Assembly (NCBI RefSeq): GCF_048128805.1
Contig: NC_136004.1
Coordinates: 19,116,049-19,180,048, forward strand
Source: Centroberyx gerrardi
Taxonomy: Eukaryota > Chordata > Actinopteri > Beryciformes > Berycidae
Direction of reading: 5' to 3'
Length of the DNA stretch: 64,000 nt
Position 1 is the first letter of the stretch, and the number at the start of each line of letters is the position of its first letter. Below the pieces are notes generated by a model. It worked only from the letters and a program-made list of their open reading frames with translations. It had not been told where the DNA came from and did not search any database. The translations under genes were made by a program, and so were the position numbers. Shown in pieces: positions 12,342 to 30,599 of the stretch.

Positions 12342-14619
12342 ATGTGTGAAGGACCTTCAAGGATATCTGGGCCAATCCCCCCGGATCCCTCTCTTTTCCC
12401 CGAGTACTACAGACGACCTGTCTCTGGTAAGGTGCAGCGGTGCTTTGGACTGTTAATCTGCTCTAAGAAGAACCATTGTTATCCGTGTTGTTATTGGAGT
12501 GTCTCTGTCTGGGTCAGTTGTGTATCAGACATACTGAGGAGTAACATGGCACTACACACTCTTCATTTAAAAATGAACGTTTTATAGTAAAGTGAAATTT
12601 ACAATATCAGTTTGGGTGTTTTTTACAGGAGGTGTCCCGATCATTCATTCCTATGAAACCAGTTTATTACAGTAACATCTTTACTGTATGTGTTTGAACA
12701 CTTGGAGACCTCTTTGTTTTGTGAAGTATGCATTAGCTACAAGCAACATTTCTTAGTTTTCTTTCTTCCTCCAGCCCGTGGCCGCTTGGAGGGAAACACA
12801 GATGGGACTTTGGCCCTGCTGTCAGGGCCGCTCGCCCCGGACCCCATGTTGTACCCCGGCTGCTACAGTTCTCGTACCCCTCCCCTTCCCCCCCGCATCA
12901 GCCCTAATGCCACCCACATCCTGGAACGAGGACAGAGAGGGGTAGTGGGTGCACTACTCAAACTAGACGGGGTCTCCATCACCCCTAATACCCCTAAACA
13001 AAGTAAGTGCAACTGACTTGTCAGTGCTGACTACAGGTTTTATCATCTCTGTAATGCTCTTAAAAGTTGGGCAGTTCTGTTTTGTCTTGAAGGATGGGGT
13101 GAGTGTGTCCTCGTTTCCAGTTTTCCAATTTCTGAATGTTGAACATCTATTATCATTATTATTATTATTATTGTTATTCTTTGTTTTTAACAACATAGTT
13201 GTGCTCATAGAAAGTCATCCACCTTACATTATCTCCTCCCAGAGGTAGTGATGGAACATCACTCATGTTGCCTGAAAAAGTAATTTAGACAACTTTTGTG
13301 ACCCTTGCCCTCCAGAACAGCTGGTGCATGACTATGGTCAAGAGAATGTGCGTCGGCTCAGGGAGATCCAGAGGCGCTGCAAAGAGCAGGAGGCTGAGAG
13401 AGCACAATCCCGCCCTGTTCCAGTCAAAGCTCTCTGGACCTCCCCAAAATACCAGGATGTCCCATCCAGGGTTATGGCCCAGCTACAGGTGAGGGTTGTG
13501 TCTGCGAAACATGGAAGTCCTTGAGTGATTTCCTCTGGTTTTCTTCTAATCCAGTCTCTCCCCTTCATGCAGGAGGCTAGCCCATCTATTAAGCCACAGT
13601 GTCAAAACTTCCTGAGGGCCCACTCTAACTACGGGTCTGCTGCCCCGCTCAGACAACATTGCAATGCCTCTCCCTCTGCTTCGCGACGCCCAGCCTCCTG
13701 CAATTCTACACAAGACCAGAACCTGCAGGTGAGTATAGCCAATGGATGTTTACTTACAGATACACATTGACATAAACACACAGTAAGATGTAGGATGTTG
13801 ATTTGAGCACTGGCAAAGAAATCACCTAGCACACTATGAGTTGCATTAGCTCCATACAGTTCTGTCTGTGGATACAGTTACAGATTCAAGGCAAGAGCGT
13901 GGACTTTATAAGCTATAATGCACGGGCTGCAAGAAAGACTGTGCTGCGTCGGTCCCAGTCACTGACAAACCTCAAAGAAAAGGCTGTGCCCAGTGCCGTC
14001 AAGGGACAAGTGCCTCAGTAGTGAGTATTCCTATACTACATTCACAACCAGCTGCCAAATAATGTAAAAGTAGCCAATTTGGTAGAAACACATGATTTTT
14101 CACTACAGGCTGATTTTGGAAAATTTTTCTTGATCCCCTCTCTTAACTACTGTTGTTCTTCTCTGTTCTCTCTCTCACGGACACTCAAACACACACACAG
14201 TCTTGAGGAAAGGAAAGAACAGTGGCGTAAGGAGGAGGAGGAGAAGAGGAGGAACGCACCTGATCCGACCATCCCAGCCGGTCACACCCTGATGTCAGAG
14301 AGGGAGAGACAGGATACACTGCAGTCCCTTAAAGAGTGTATGCCTCTACAGAGAGCCTTACGCCTTACATTAATCATGACAGCGTTCACTGAGAGGAAGA
14401 CCTGCTGAGTAATCATTCATTGGCCTCTCTGACTCTGTTCTGTCTCGTTTCTCCTCAGCCCACCGGTCGCTGGTGAGGGAGCTGCTGTCTCTGCCGGTCA
14501 GAGCAGACACTCTGAGCGTTCGATCACGTCGCGCTCAACTTGATCGCAGACTCTCTGAAATGGAGGAGGCCATCAAGATCTTCTCCAGGGACAAAGTATA
14601 TATCAAAACAGATTCCTAA
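12342..14619 (+). CDS. enkd1: Enkurin domain-containing protein 1 (ENKD1), 7 exons
   Basis: Microtubule- and cilium-associated protein with a C-terminal enkurin domain. Exons: 12342-12426, 12775-13002, 13316-13488, 13573-13728, 13884-14020, 14201-14337, 14459-14619. Total 1077 nt, 358 residues; human ENKD1 is about 346. The N-terminus starts MCEGPSRISGPIPPDPS and has proline-rich repeats of the form PDPxLxPxxY (PPDPSLFPEYY and APDPMLYPGCY). The middle has LREIQRRCKEQE and a Ser/Arg-rich segment (RRSQSLTNLKEK). The C-terminal enkurin region includes LEERKEQWRKEEEEKRR and ends SEMEEAIKIFSRDKVYIKTDS. The donor of exon 6 is GTATGC, chosen because it alone keeps the frame into HRSLVRELLSLPV. The acceptor of exon 6 is the end of a CA repeat. 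Polyadenylation signal AATAAA at about 15008. Confidence 0.9.
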
Positions 14620-15190
14620 CAGGCAGACCTGGGTCTTGTACAAACATCTGTTGAATCAAGATTCCTTTTTGTTTTGTAGTCATTTTATATAACATTACCT
14701 TGAAGTTTGTATATAGCTGATGTATTATCTTGCATAAGGCCATCTGTTCAGGCTACTGAGAGCTAATTACTGACTTGCTACTTGCTACTGAATATCTAAC
14801 CTTCCCTTAGAGGAAAAATGTACTGTAAACCAAACAGTAAACCATGAGGTCCCTGAACTGGTTCAGAATGAGATCAACATGTATCATTGGTTGAGATGTA
14901 ATTTTTTTTCTTTGTCTAAAAGTGATTTGTTTTTCAATTACTGCTTATTAATTATAAATATTGTATGATAAAGTCACAGTAGATGTATATTTTTTGAATC
15001 CTTGAAAAATAAAGTCAGTATGATGTTCAAGGAGAATCAGACATCTCTAATTCATGTTTTGAATATGTGTACCAATTAATTTCACACACACACACACACA
15101 CACACCATCAATATATTGCTGAGCACGCAACAAGTAATTTTATTTATTCAGAGTTCATTTTACTATGAAAATTCAAAAGCTAGTTATGCG
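14620..15190 (+). other. enkd1: enkd1 3' UTR and short intergenic gap
   Basis: AT-rich non-coding sequence. AATAAA at 15008-15013 probably ends enkd1 transcripts, leaving a 3' UTR of about 400 bases. A (CA)n array lies at 15083-15105. The gap to the polb start is under 400 bases. Confidence 0.6.
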
Positions 15191-15194
15191 GATG

Positions 15195-15390
15195 TCATCA
15201 CTTTGAGGACCTGTGACGTCTTACGTACGCCCTGCCCCCATAAGTCGTTCGGTCATTGTTTCGCTTGGGCTAACGTTAGCTAATGTGCAAGTTAGCAGCT
15301 AAGGCTATAAATAAATGTATTAACTTTTCATACGTGCAAACAAACCCGAGTGAATTCCCGTCACACAGTTGAGAACGCGACAAATCGACG
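15195..15390 (+). promoter_or_regulatory. polb: polb promoter with CRE-like site
   Basis: About 180 bases upstream of the polb ATG there is GTGACGTC at 15213-15220, followed by TTACGTACG. The human POLB promoter is known to be driven by an ATF/CREB palindrome of the GTGACGTCAC type, so the site is a likely functional counterpart. A CTAACGTTAGCT palindrome lies at about 15271-15283 and again just after exon 1 (about 15485). No TATA box seen. Confidence 0.55.
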
Positions 15391-20624
<5,234 letters not shown>

Positions 20625-22900
20625 AGCAAAAGAGAGTTTTCAGTTACATATGTATTTGAAGCTACAGTTTACCTGCCAACAAAATCTGAAGCATGTTTAT
20701 GAATGTGTATGTGTTAGTGTGTCAGTGTTTACATGGCATCATTTTAAAATATCATTCAACTGTTATTTTGAAAAGAAAACAGCTGCCAAAGCTTGTTTTA
20801 ATTTTTACCATTTTTGGGAATAGCTTTCTTTCTATTTAAATGCAAGTATTTAAATTGTCACCATCAATAGAATTTCAATCATAACACACAATCATGCATC
20901 AGAACTGTCAAAGTGTAGTTTTACCCCCAGTTTTAATTCTCCATGGTTGTATTTATTTGAGAAAACTTAAAGGCTCCAGAACTTTTCAACATTACCATGA
21001 GAAATATTTTGCAGAAGTATGCAAAGTAATTTTAATAACAATGAAGAACAGTGGTTTATATATACCACTCTTGTGTGTATATACTTTTTAATTGACATAC
21101 CAAACCTTCACTGTGAAATACCTATACTAGAAACTAGAAATCTTGATTTAGGCATGCTTCTGGTGTTGCCAAATACTTTGCTGTTGCTTTGTTTGTGTAC
21201 CTTGACAACAGTTGGTGCTGTTGGATCTGGATACAGAAACACTTAGGCACCATGTCGCAGTGGTACTGTTAAGACATAGTTGTGTTACACACACAGACAG
21301 CACAGCAGCATCATTGAGTTGTGTTTCCCTACACTCTAACCAGTAGATATTTATCTTTTATCTATGATGTTAAAGTTCATGCATTTCTGATTCAGCCTGG
21401 ACAAACTGATAAATTGGTTGGTGTACTATTGTTATATTAATATGGGTTAAAAAGAAATGGAGGTTGACACTAACATTTTATCCATTGTTGATGGAATTGA
21501 TGCTTGATTTATGGCACAATTTCTGATGATATACAATATTTTGGGACAAAATTGACATGATTTTTAGAGACAGCCTACTCGTGTCTCTAAAAGTAAGATT
21601 TGAAATTGTGACAATATATTGAGCTCTAAACCTCAGTCAATGATGTGTGAGTAGGACTGTGGGTCATTTCCCTCACACATGCTACTTGTTTTCATGTTTA
21701 TTAATGTTATACTTCAAGGGAATGTTTTTATTTTAGTATTTAGTGTGGTATGAGTTGATAAGAATGAATGTGTACGCTAGGTCAGGAATCATTTTTGCAG
21801 ATTCACAGTTCAAGTCCACTGCTATCTGATTGGAAACCTTTGATTTGTGATGTTTGCAGAAATTGTAGTAAGGTTTCCGGTTTCACCTGGTCTGTCAACA
21901 CCTATTGAAATATAAAAATAATAAAGGTGAACTATCTTTGTTCTGGTTTGAGGTGAGTGAATAAAAGAAAAACAAATGTACATGAAAAAGTATGTGAAAT
22001 GTGTTATGTGATGTCGTTTTTTGAATATTCAATGAAAAAAGATATGAAAACATAGCCTCACCCTTGACTATTCATTTGTATATTTTGTTGTGTTAAAAAA
22101 TAGTTCCAAAATGCAATTTGTTTTTTTAGGCTAGATAAAAAGGCACCTCCCATAAAAATGTGTTTATCTTGTGCATCTGCCTGAAAGCTAACAATAGCAG
22201 GACTAGGTAACATACCGTTTATAACTGTCATGTTAGCAACACAACAAGTTAGCACTTCTGATGCCTATTAATCAGCTTTATAATGTAGGAAAACAAAATG
22301 TTATTTTAGCTCAAAGGAAGATTAGGCTAAATGTAAAATGTATTTGGCACTGTTGCTAACAACGTGTTATATTGGGTTGTGTAAAGAAAAACATGTAACG
22401 TTAGCCTATTGGTTTAGCCTATTTTACTTTTATTTTCAATTTTAGTCGCTTCAATAACTTCGAAGATCTAATAACGTTAGAGTCACACTATTATATAATA
22501 TAATATTATATAACATAACCGTATATTACAATGTTAAATCAAGTGTTCATCTTGAGAAATCAGATGGGAAGAATCGGTACACTATGAAGTGTTCGGTATA
22601 AACTTAACATTAACATTGGTATGTATGGTGTTTTTTTCCGTTTTCAGTAGGCCTATATTGGTACGTAATATTGCCTCCTTTAGACAATGAAGTAATTAAT
22701 ACTACTTACTACTACTATTACTACTACTACTACTTTCTGCTGCAAAAGCAGCAGCAAACATCTTTCCTTCTGTTTCTCTGGGTGAAATTGGCTGGCTGTT
22801 AGATCCGACCCGATTTGAGTGACGAGCATGAGCAAGTTATTTACAGAGGTTGTCACGGTAACTAGCCTATAACCGCAAGGCATGATGGTTTGAAATAAAA
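20625..22900 (+). other. polb: polb 3' UTR and intergenic sequence
   Basis: No coding exon on either strand. Candidate AATAAA signals lie at about 21920 and again near 21960, so a long polb 3' UTR of about 1.3 kb is possible. From about 22000 the sequence is AT-rich with TAACGTTAG motifs (about 22393 and 22472) and an ATTATATAATATAAT simple tract near 22490-22515. A TACTACTAC tract lies near 22700-22733. Confidence 0.4.
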
Positions 22901-22914
22901 TGCAGACAGAAACA

Positions 22915-23112
22915 CCAGAAAAACAGACCAGAACGAGCCAATAGCTGTGTCCTGTGGGTTAGTACCAGCCAATAGGAGGAAGTCAAGACAGCATTCTATG
23001 GCAGTTACACACCCACATTACTTTTGTGTCAACCACTTCGCGGGAGTTGACGCTGTAGGAGCAATCGTCTCTTTAAAAGTGGACAAACAATCTACGGACG
23101 AATCTTAGGTAA
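22915..23112 (+). promoter_or_regulatory. dynll1: DYNLL promoter with paired CCAAT boxes and first exon
   Basis: Two CCAAT boxes in the same orientation, both in the context AGCCAATAG, at 22938-22942 and 22969-22973 (31 bp apart). About 70-130 bases downstream an exon-like stretch ends at a good donor (ATCTTAG then GTAAATC at 23109). The coding exon at 23931 has an acceptor just upstream, so this is a probable non-coding first exon. No TATA box seen. Confidence 0.5.
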
Positions 23113-23861
23113 ATCAAGGACTTCACATGAAATTAATTACCATAAGATTAATTTATTATCTAGTAAATGTGATCAGAACGATAAAATTTGCGTTTGTGTG
23201 AAAGGACAGTGATTTATTTTTTTTTGCTGAGTGAATGAGCTGCAAGCTAACGTTGAGCGTTAACTAACGTTAGTTTGTCAGCTCATTCATTACTGGTGGC
23301 GTGGTGTTGATAGCTAGCGATTGCTTTTCTTATAGCTAAAACCTTACTCTACCGTAAAGCCTTAAATATATTAGCAGGGAGACTTTGCATGAATTTATTC
23401 ATTTTTACATTATTTAACGTTAAAGGAATTGAGTCTTGCGTTTTGCATGTTGCCTATTTGCAGAAATGTAAATGCCCAAGTTAGCCTTCATTTTGCTAGT
23501 TGCCGCACAGGTGTGAAGCCCAATTGGATCAGATATTGTCGGGCTCATATTTCATAGGCATTCTTGCTGAAACCTCAAGGAAATTTCTGACGATAATCCT
23601 GGATGTCTTGCGTATCCATAGAAACTACGCAGAGCGCGCATCTAGCTAGCCTGGTGCTGATGGAAGTTGTTATGCAACACAAGTAGAAATGGCTAGTTCA
23701 ATTGGATGTCATGTGTCAGTTATTATGTAACAATAACTTCCATTACTAGCTTGTATGTTGCTGGTTGAAAACATACCTTGTCAGAAGATGGTTTCTCTGC
23801 TCTCCATACAAAGATAGTTAGTTGATTGATAAGGACTATTGGGATGCTTAGGGTCTTGTGA

Positions 23862-24726
<865 letters not shown>

Positions 24727-25729
24727 GAGGAATGCTCTCCCTTAACTCCAACTGACCATAAAGTACTGACTGACTCGACAGAGAGGCTCTATCATTCCTG
24801 GTCAAGGGGCACCGCCTTTTTCTGTGCTGCTTTCTACTTTGTTCTTATGTTTTTGAGAAAAAAACGTGGCCATGTAAGAGAAAAGAAACATGTATTTATT
24901 TTTGTCTTGTTACATTAGACATGTCATTTTTTTAATTAAAGCATAATTGTTTGGCTGTCTGGGTGTTACTTCTAGAGTCGTTATTTCATCACACTGCAGT
25001 ACTTAACACAAATCATGGAATCAGGATGTTTATAACCAATATATAACGATTTGTTGGTATTGAGATTTACTTATAGATGAAGGCTGACTGTTGCGTGCAT
25101 TCTGTAATGTAGGAAATATGAAGGACTATGGATCAATAAGTCAGCACCTCTAAAGTGGCATTGGCCAAAATACTATTACAAGATTACCTAGTTCCCACTC
25201 ATGATAGCGCTCACTGATCTTACTCCCTTGGCCATCATGTATATGGAAAATCTTCTGGGTTCAGTACTTGGGAAGGGCATGAACCAAGTCTTTGGAATGA
25301 CATCAAGGAACTAAGTGTATTGTAATTGAGGTCAACAAGTTCAATATGAATGAGTCAATGCTTAAATGAGCCTGCTCTTATGATTTACATATTTTAGCGT
25401 TCACCTTGAACGGCCCTCAGAGGCGCATTTCATTTGTGCCATTGTCAGTTTCAAGGGAAAGCTCAGTCCTTAGCAGACACTATAGAACCCATTTCGTGGT
25501 AAAAATAAATCACTGCATCTACCAGTTTAAAGCCACATATTTTTACCTAGGGCAAGAACTGCAAAAACTCTTCGGTCCACACACACCAACTTGTACATGC
25601 CCGAGAGGTTTTATATCGATAGGACGGCCAGGATATTGATGACTATCCCGCTAGGATGCTTAAAAATTACATCCGACATGTACAATTCCATTACAAACAG
25701 ACAACTGATGGCATAGGACTGTGGTACTC
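24727..25729. other. dynll 3' UTR and convergent intergenic gap with rpl6
   Basis: dynll (+) and rpl6 (-) converge here. The dynll 3' UTR probably ends after ATTAAA at 24935. The minus-strand AATAAA of rpl6 is at about 25730-25735. The roughly 750 bases between show no coding signal or recognised repeat. Confidence 0.55.
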
Positions 25730-25744
25730 TTTATTACAACACAT

Positions 25745-28700
25745 TTAGAAAACCAGCTTGTGTGGATAGACACCATTGGACAGGCAGAAAGTAGAGCGCA
25801 GGTAGCCCTTCAGCTGAGGGACCTTCTTGATGAGGGGCAGGAGCTGAGAGTCCACAGCCTTCTGGTCCTCCTTCCTCTGCTCTGTCAGCTGGTACTTCTG
25901 TAGATGGAGATGAGAAAAAAAAAATGAGTAAAGAACAAATAACCTGGGAGTGTTTAGTCACAAAACATCATGATAATTGTACAAATGTGTTTTCTCAGCC
26001 AATATGCAAGTATGTCACCTCTTTCTCTGTGTCAAAGATCTCTCCCTCCTGGTGACGGGGCCTCCTCAGCCTCTTCTTCTTGAAGTAGGCATCGGACAGA
26101 GTCTTGGGGATCTTCATGCCAGAGATGTCAACTTTGGTGTTTGTGGCGATGACAAACTTCTGGTGTGCCCTGCGCAGAGGGACTCTGTTCAGCGCAAGAG
26201 GGCCTAGGGGGTTCAAAGAAGGAAACACTTAGGACAACAATATAAAATGCCACAAGTGACATTGGTGCGGCCACTTGCAGTGCAGTAAATTACACTGTAC
26301 TGCCATCACATGGGAACTGATCACTCCAAACAGCTTCGCCACCAAAACATTCATTAGTTATCCTCACCAGTGACAAGCAAGAGACCACTTGAGAGCTGCT
26401 TCAGGAACACCACGCGCTGAAAAACAAGGAGACAAAAGGCTTATTTAGTACACATTGATGTGTGTGTGTGTTGGGCGCACACAAAAATCTGATGTTTATA
26501 TTTTCATTCAAGCTGAAGGATGTGTGATCTGAGGTGAACATACTTAAGGATTCTCTAAAATTAAATCACTTCTAAAACATGACAAACCCAATTACAACAC
26601 CAACCATTGCGGCAATAAATAAGGGAATATTAACTGCCAAGCTGAATATAAACAAAAAAGCTCCCTCGAATATACAGCTCAAGAGACTGGCAGGGCAGTG
26701 AACCAAGACAAAACCCCCAAACAAGTATTTCACTGCCACTGCGTCAAAGATTCATAATATTTGTGCAATTTGAATAAGACCATTTAATATCTGCAATCCA
26801 TTTACATAAATCTACACCACACAAGCTGTTTTCGGGAGGAAAAAAGATCTACTTGACACATACTCCCAATTTTATCAAGAGGCTTCTCTGCCTGTCAGCT
26901 TCATAGCTGACACATTATTTAGGTCAACCATTGCTCATAGTGTGTGGGCACAGCTGCGTACTTCCATAACTTGCCCATGTAGTGTTTGCGTGTGGGAGGG
27001 AGGGACAATGTCTCTGGAAGCAATGGTGTGTGAATGTGTATAAATCCTAATTAGTGATGTGTCCAGCACAAACATTAAACCCACAACGTGTGGTTAAGCA
27101 GAAAATATGTTTGCAAAAAACAAACAAGGGTTGTAGAGTGGTCTGAAGGTTAGGGAGGTGGACCTGCAACTGAATAACCACCATTTTGATCCCTGCACCA
27201 GTCGGTGTTGGGCTGAAAGATACTGACAAAAATCTAATTGGGATTATTTGACAGCATATTGCGATTTAAACTGAGATTCATATAACAAGTTTTTCTTGTC
27301 ATACATTTTTTGGAACTTTAAAATTGTTTTTAAAAAATGATTGTAAAAAAAAAAAAAGATATAGAGTTTGAGTATGATATTACAATATTGTACTTGATTC
27401 ATGGACCAAAGATTACCTGGAGCTCTAACATGTATAATCATTTATAGGTCAATTTTGGACGCCCCTCTCTCTCGCAATTAATTCTCTGTGATTTGGAAAT
27501 TGCAGAAGTTCATGTTGTGATTTTTTTTTTGGTTTCTTTTCGATTAATTGTTCAGCTCTAATCAGTGTCCATTCCCATATCTTGTGTATCTGCCTGCTGA
27601 AAATGGCAGACAGAATCCTGCACTTAGACCCCCATGGTGGACCCCATATTATTGTGATGGATATACATGCATCCCAGGAAGAACATGTGAACAGTCTTTG
27701 CAATCGAGGAACTGCACTCGCTTGTATAGGGGGCATTACACCATCACCATGTGTTAGGTCCCCCCTTTCCAATCACCCTGATTGTACATTACATGTGTTC
27801 CATAACTAATTTCAAACAACTTGTGCTGTGTTATGTGAATTGAATCCCTTAGGTTTCTGCTTAACCACAAGCACATACAAACACTAGTGCAAGTATGAGC
27901 AAGGAACAGTCCTCACCTTTCCACGGTGGCGACCGGTGAGGAGGATGAGGACAGATCCCGGGGTGATGGTGGCACGCAGCTTCCTCTTGTGCTGGCTGAA
28001 GGGCTTCTTCCCGTGGCTCTTGAGTTTACGGGGAACATCCTCTGTGGGGTAGTAGCGGGGCTAGGGGAGGGACAACATACAGAAAAATTTAATAATCTTC
28101 ATTTATTTTTGCTGCAACAATCCAGGGGACAGTATGAGCATTCAAAACAAATAGAAGCATGTTACTTTGCATTTGACAGGAATGGCTATACTGTTTTTCT
28201 GTAAGTTTAACAGCACAGGTATTTAACACATATCTGCTGATATGACCCCCCCTCCGTCCAGGATGCTCTACAACTTGGCAAAGTTAAACCTCATGGTGAT
28301 TCAATCTATTAAAAGTTGTGCTATTTTGCAGTTACCAAAATAGCCTGCACATAGCCTTAATACTCTGTGCCGAATGTATGTGGTAGATAACAATTTCATG
28401 CACCTTGTGTCGCATTTAAAATTGAAAACCCAACTGAACAGTTCACTTGACACCACAGGCTGAAATGAACATGGGTGGCACAGGTAGGTGTGTGTGGAGG
28501 GGGGTGGGGTTAATTTCCTTGGCTCTGGTGTTGTGAGTGTGCCTCCTCCCTGGCCACCATGCTATACTTAACCTCACCTGAGGCACATGCCACATTGAAA
28601 GTTATGTAAATCATTACTATGACGACATTTTGGTTCCAGTTGTCACAAGCTTTATGTGACTTAGAAATCTGAAGAGAAAACATAAGGGATCATGTAGCGC

Positions 28701-29094
28701 TCACCATCTTGCGCAGCTTGACGACACGAGTGCCTCCATTCTTGTCTCCTCCAACAGTCTTGATGACGGTGGCTTGGGGCTTCACCTTCATCTTCTTCTC
28801 AGTCTGAAACAAAAGCAAAGTGTTGCTTTAAAAAGATGCAACCCACAGGAAAAAGGTACAGAGGTCTGCCTACCAACAGACCAACTTTAACAAGAGGTCT
28901 ATGTATTGATGCATATATATTATACATGACGGTCCTCCCCTCACCTTGGTCTCAGTGGTCTTGGTCTTCCTCTTGTACATGGCTCTGCGGGCATACATGG
29001 CAGAGCGGGAGTAGCGGCCAATGCCCCGGGCCAGAACCGGGTTCCGGCTCCCGTGCTTCTTCTTGGCAGCCTTCTTCTTGTCTCCCTCTGCCAT
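25745..29094 (-). CDS. rpl6: 60S ribosomal protein L6 (eL6), 6 coding exons
   Basis: Large-subunit cytosolic ribosomal protein. Minus-strand exons: 28945-29094, 28705-28803, 27917-28060, 26368-26416, 26019-26203, 25745-25897. Total 780 nt, 259 residues. Starts [18 protein letters not shown] and ends [12 protein letters not shown]. The core has [44 protein letters not shown] and [18 protein letters not shown], typical of eL6. It is shorter than human RPL6 (288) because the long Lys/Ala-rich N-terminal extension of mammals is missing. The ATG directly follows an acceptor (CTCAG then ATG), so exon 1 is non-coding. The minus-strand AATAAA lies only 9 bases after the stop codon. No box C/D snoRNA signature (TGATGA with CTGA) was spotted in the introns by eye. 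Confidence 0.97.
27209..27560. mobile_element. hAT-like MITE in an rpl6 intron
   Basis: Begins TGGGCTGAAAGAT and ends TTGTTCAGCTCTA, roughly inverted ends of the type TAGGGCTG. It is flanked by 8-bp sequences GTCGGTGT (27201-27208) and ATCAGTGT (27561-27568), matching at 6 of 8, consistent with an old 8-bp target duplication. The right-end internal sequence (GATTTGGAAATTGCAGAAGT) recurs at about 37980 in a mrpl40 intron. Confidence 0.55.
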
Positions 29095-29781
29095 CTGAGA
29101 CAATTCAAGATAAACAAAGGTAATTATAACACAAGTAGTACTCAATCACAGAGAAGGGGTCTTGTATCAATGACAACTGCAGCATGCACGTTAGTTATGT
29201 TCCCTCTGACTTTCAACAACACAATGAATATGTTCACTGCAAACAAATGCCTTAACTTTAACATACTGAGAAAAGAATGACATAAAATCGTTTGGTCGCT
29301 TGCCTAACTCTACAGACAGCGCATTGTAAAGAACAGCATGACAAGTGGCTAGCACTTAGCTACCTCGTACAGTGGAGTTGCTTCACTTGCTAGCCAGCCA
29401 CTGAACTTTACAGCATATTTGTCAAGCTACAGAGTATTTTCACGGAAAATAAAATGACACGACAGTCGTATCATACGGCTCAATGATGTAGCAAACTCTT
29501 ACAATGCAAAAACGTGTTTTAATAGCCAGCGTTCGTGATCAACATTGTGCCTGACGTTACAACGCGTACAGATAGCACGAAGGCTAGCCGGCGGCCTAGA
29601 ACTGCCGACACACAAATCCGTTTATTACAAAGTTATCATTGATAAAAACAACCCAATAACTATACTCATTTGATCATCTAAACACATAGATCAGTCTCGT
29701 GATGTTCGAAAAGTACGATGTTTATTCAATAACATAGATGAAAACAGATTTTGTTCCTACAGTAATGTGGGGGCAAGGCTT
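29095..29781 (-). other. rpl6: rpl6 intron 1
   Basis: Non-coding interval between the ATG-bearing exon and the presumed TOP exon. It contains several CpG dinucleotides toward 29500-29620, typical of a promoter-proximal intron. No RNA gene recognised. Confidence 0.6.
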
Positions 29782-29830
29782 CCTTACCTTTGCTATGAAA
29801 AAAAGACCGACATCCGGGGATGTGACGCAT
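29782..29830 (-). promoter_or_regulatory. rpl6: rpl6 first exon with 5' TOP-like start
   Basis: On the minus strand the sequence reads CGGTCTTTTTTTCATAGCAAAG and then a GTAAGG donor (29782-29787). A C followed by a pyrimidine run is the terminal oligopyrimidine start of ribosomal protein mRNAs, which couples translation to mTOR/LARP1 control. The exon would be only about 20 nt. The exact start base is not known. Confidence 0.6.
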
Positions 29831-30089
29831 ATAAGGACGCTGCATAATGACGTTGACGCAGGCAGCGTCGTTTTTCAGGGTTGTCATGGCCCTTGTAGTC
29901 CAAATAAAAAACGTTGAGAGTGAAGTTTCAAGGGAAATCAAATACTATTTTCTATGCGTAAACCCAAATCCTATTGGTAAAAAGATAAAACCAAAAAACT
30001 GACTGAATATGCGGGCCTGTGGATAAAAATAGGCGTAGATTTAGGCTACCTAGAACCATGCAACAGGGTGAGAAACTCTTTTATCTCCC

Positions 30090-30436
30090 TGCCACCCAAC
30101 CTGCTGAATCCTCACATGCCAGTTGATGATGACTGCTCCATATATGACAAGGTTTAGGTTTTGCACTAATGATGGATGAGGTTCATGGTCATGTTAGTTG
30201 TGATGTAACTGTAGTGATGATGGGGCTGGGTGACAGTTGGATGTATTTTGTTTTATGCTATAAGGAAGATTTTATGTACATTGTATGTATTTCATGTTCT
30301 ATGTTTTTTACGTGGAAGGTTATATACATTGTATTTTACATATTTCGTGCTTTAAGTTTACGTATAATGTATTTTATGTATTTTCACCTGGCTGCAAGAA
30401 GAATTTCCCTCCGAGACAATAAAGTTGAATTGAATC
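30090..30436 (+). mobile_element. L2/CR1-like LINE 3' tail
   Basis: T-rich tract ending CTGGCTGCAAGAAGAATTTCCCTCCGAGACAATAAAG followed by TTGAATTGAAT. The GAATTTCCC...ACAATAAAG end with a terminal pentamer repeat is the same type as at 34920-35010 and 63440-63490. The 130-residue ORF through it has no domain and is probably incidental. Confidence 0.55.
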
Positions 30437-30599
30437 TATTTGTCAAACATCCATATTCCCGGCAAAACCAGAAAAAACACGGTGAACACGCAATACAAAT
30501 GGACGCAGGCTGCTGTACTACCAATACTGCCAAGAGCCGATGCCACTCAGTGGTTAATTGAATGCAAGTCTTAATCAGTAATGAGAGTTTATACAAAAA

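Noticed and set aside
25745-29094. snoRNA genes in rpl6 introns
   Set aside because: I looked for TGATGA plus CTGA boxes on the sense strand and found no convincing pair. A covariance-model search would be needed to exclude H/ACA types.
30169-30561. 130-codon ORF near the rpl6-acaa2 boundary
   Set aside because: Composition is that of a T-rich LINE tail, with no domain and no homologue recognised.
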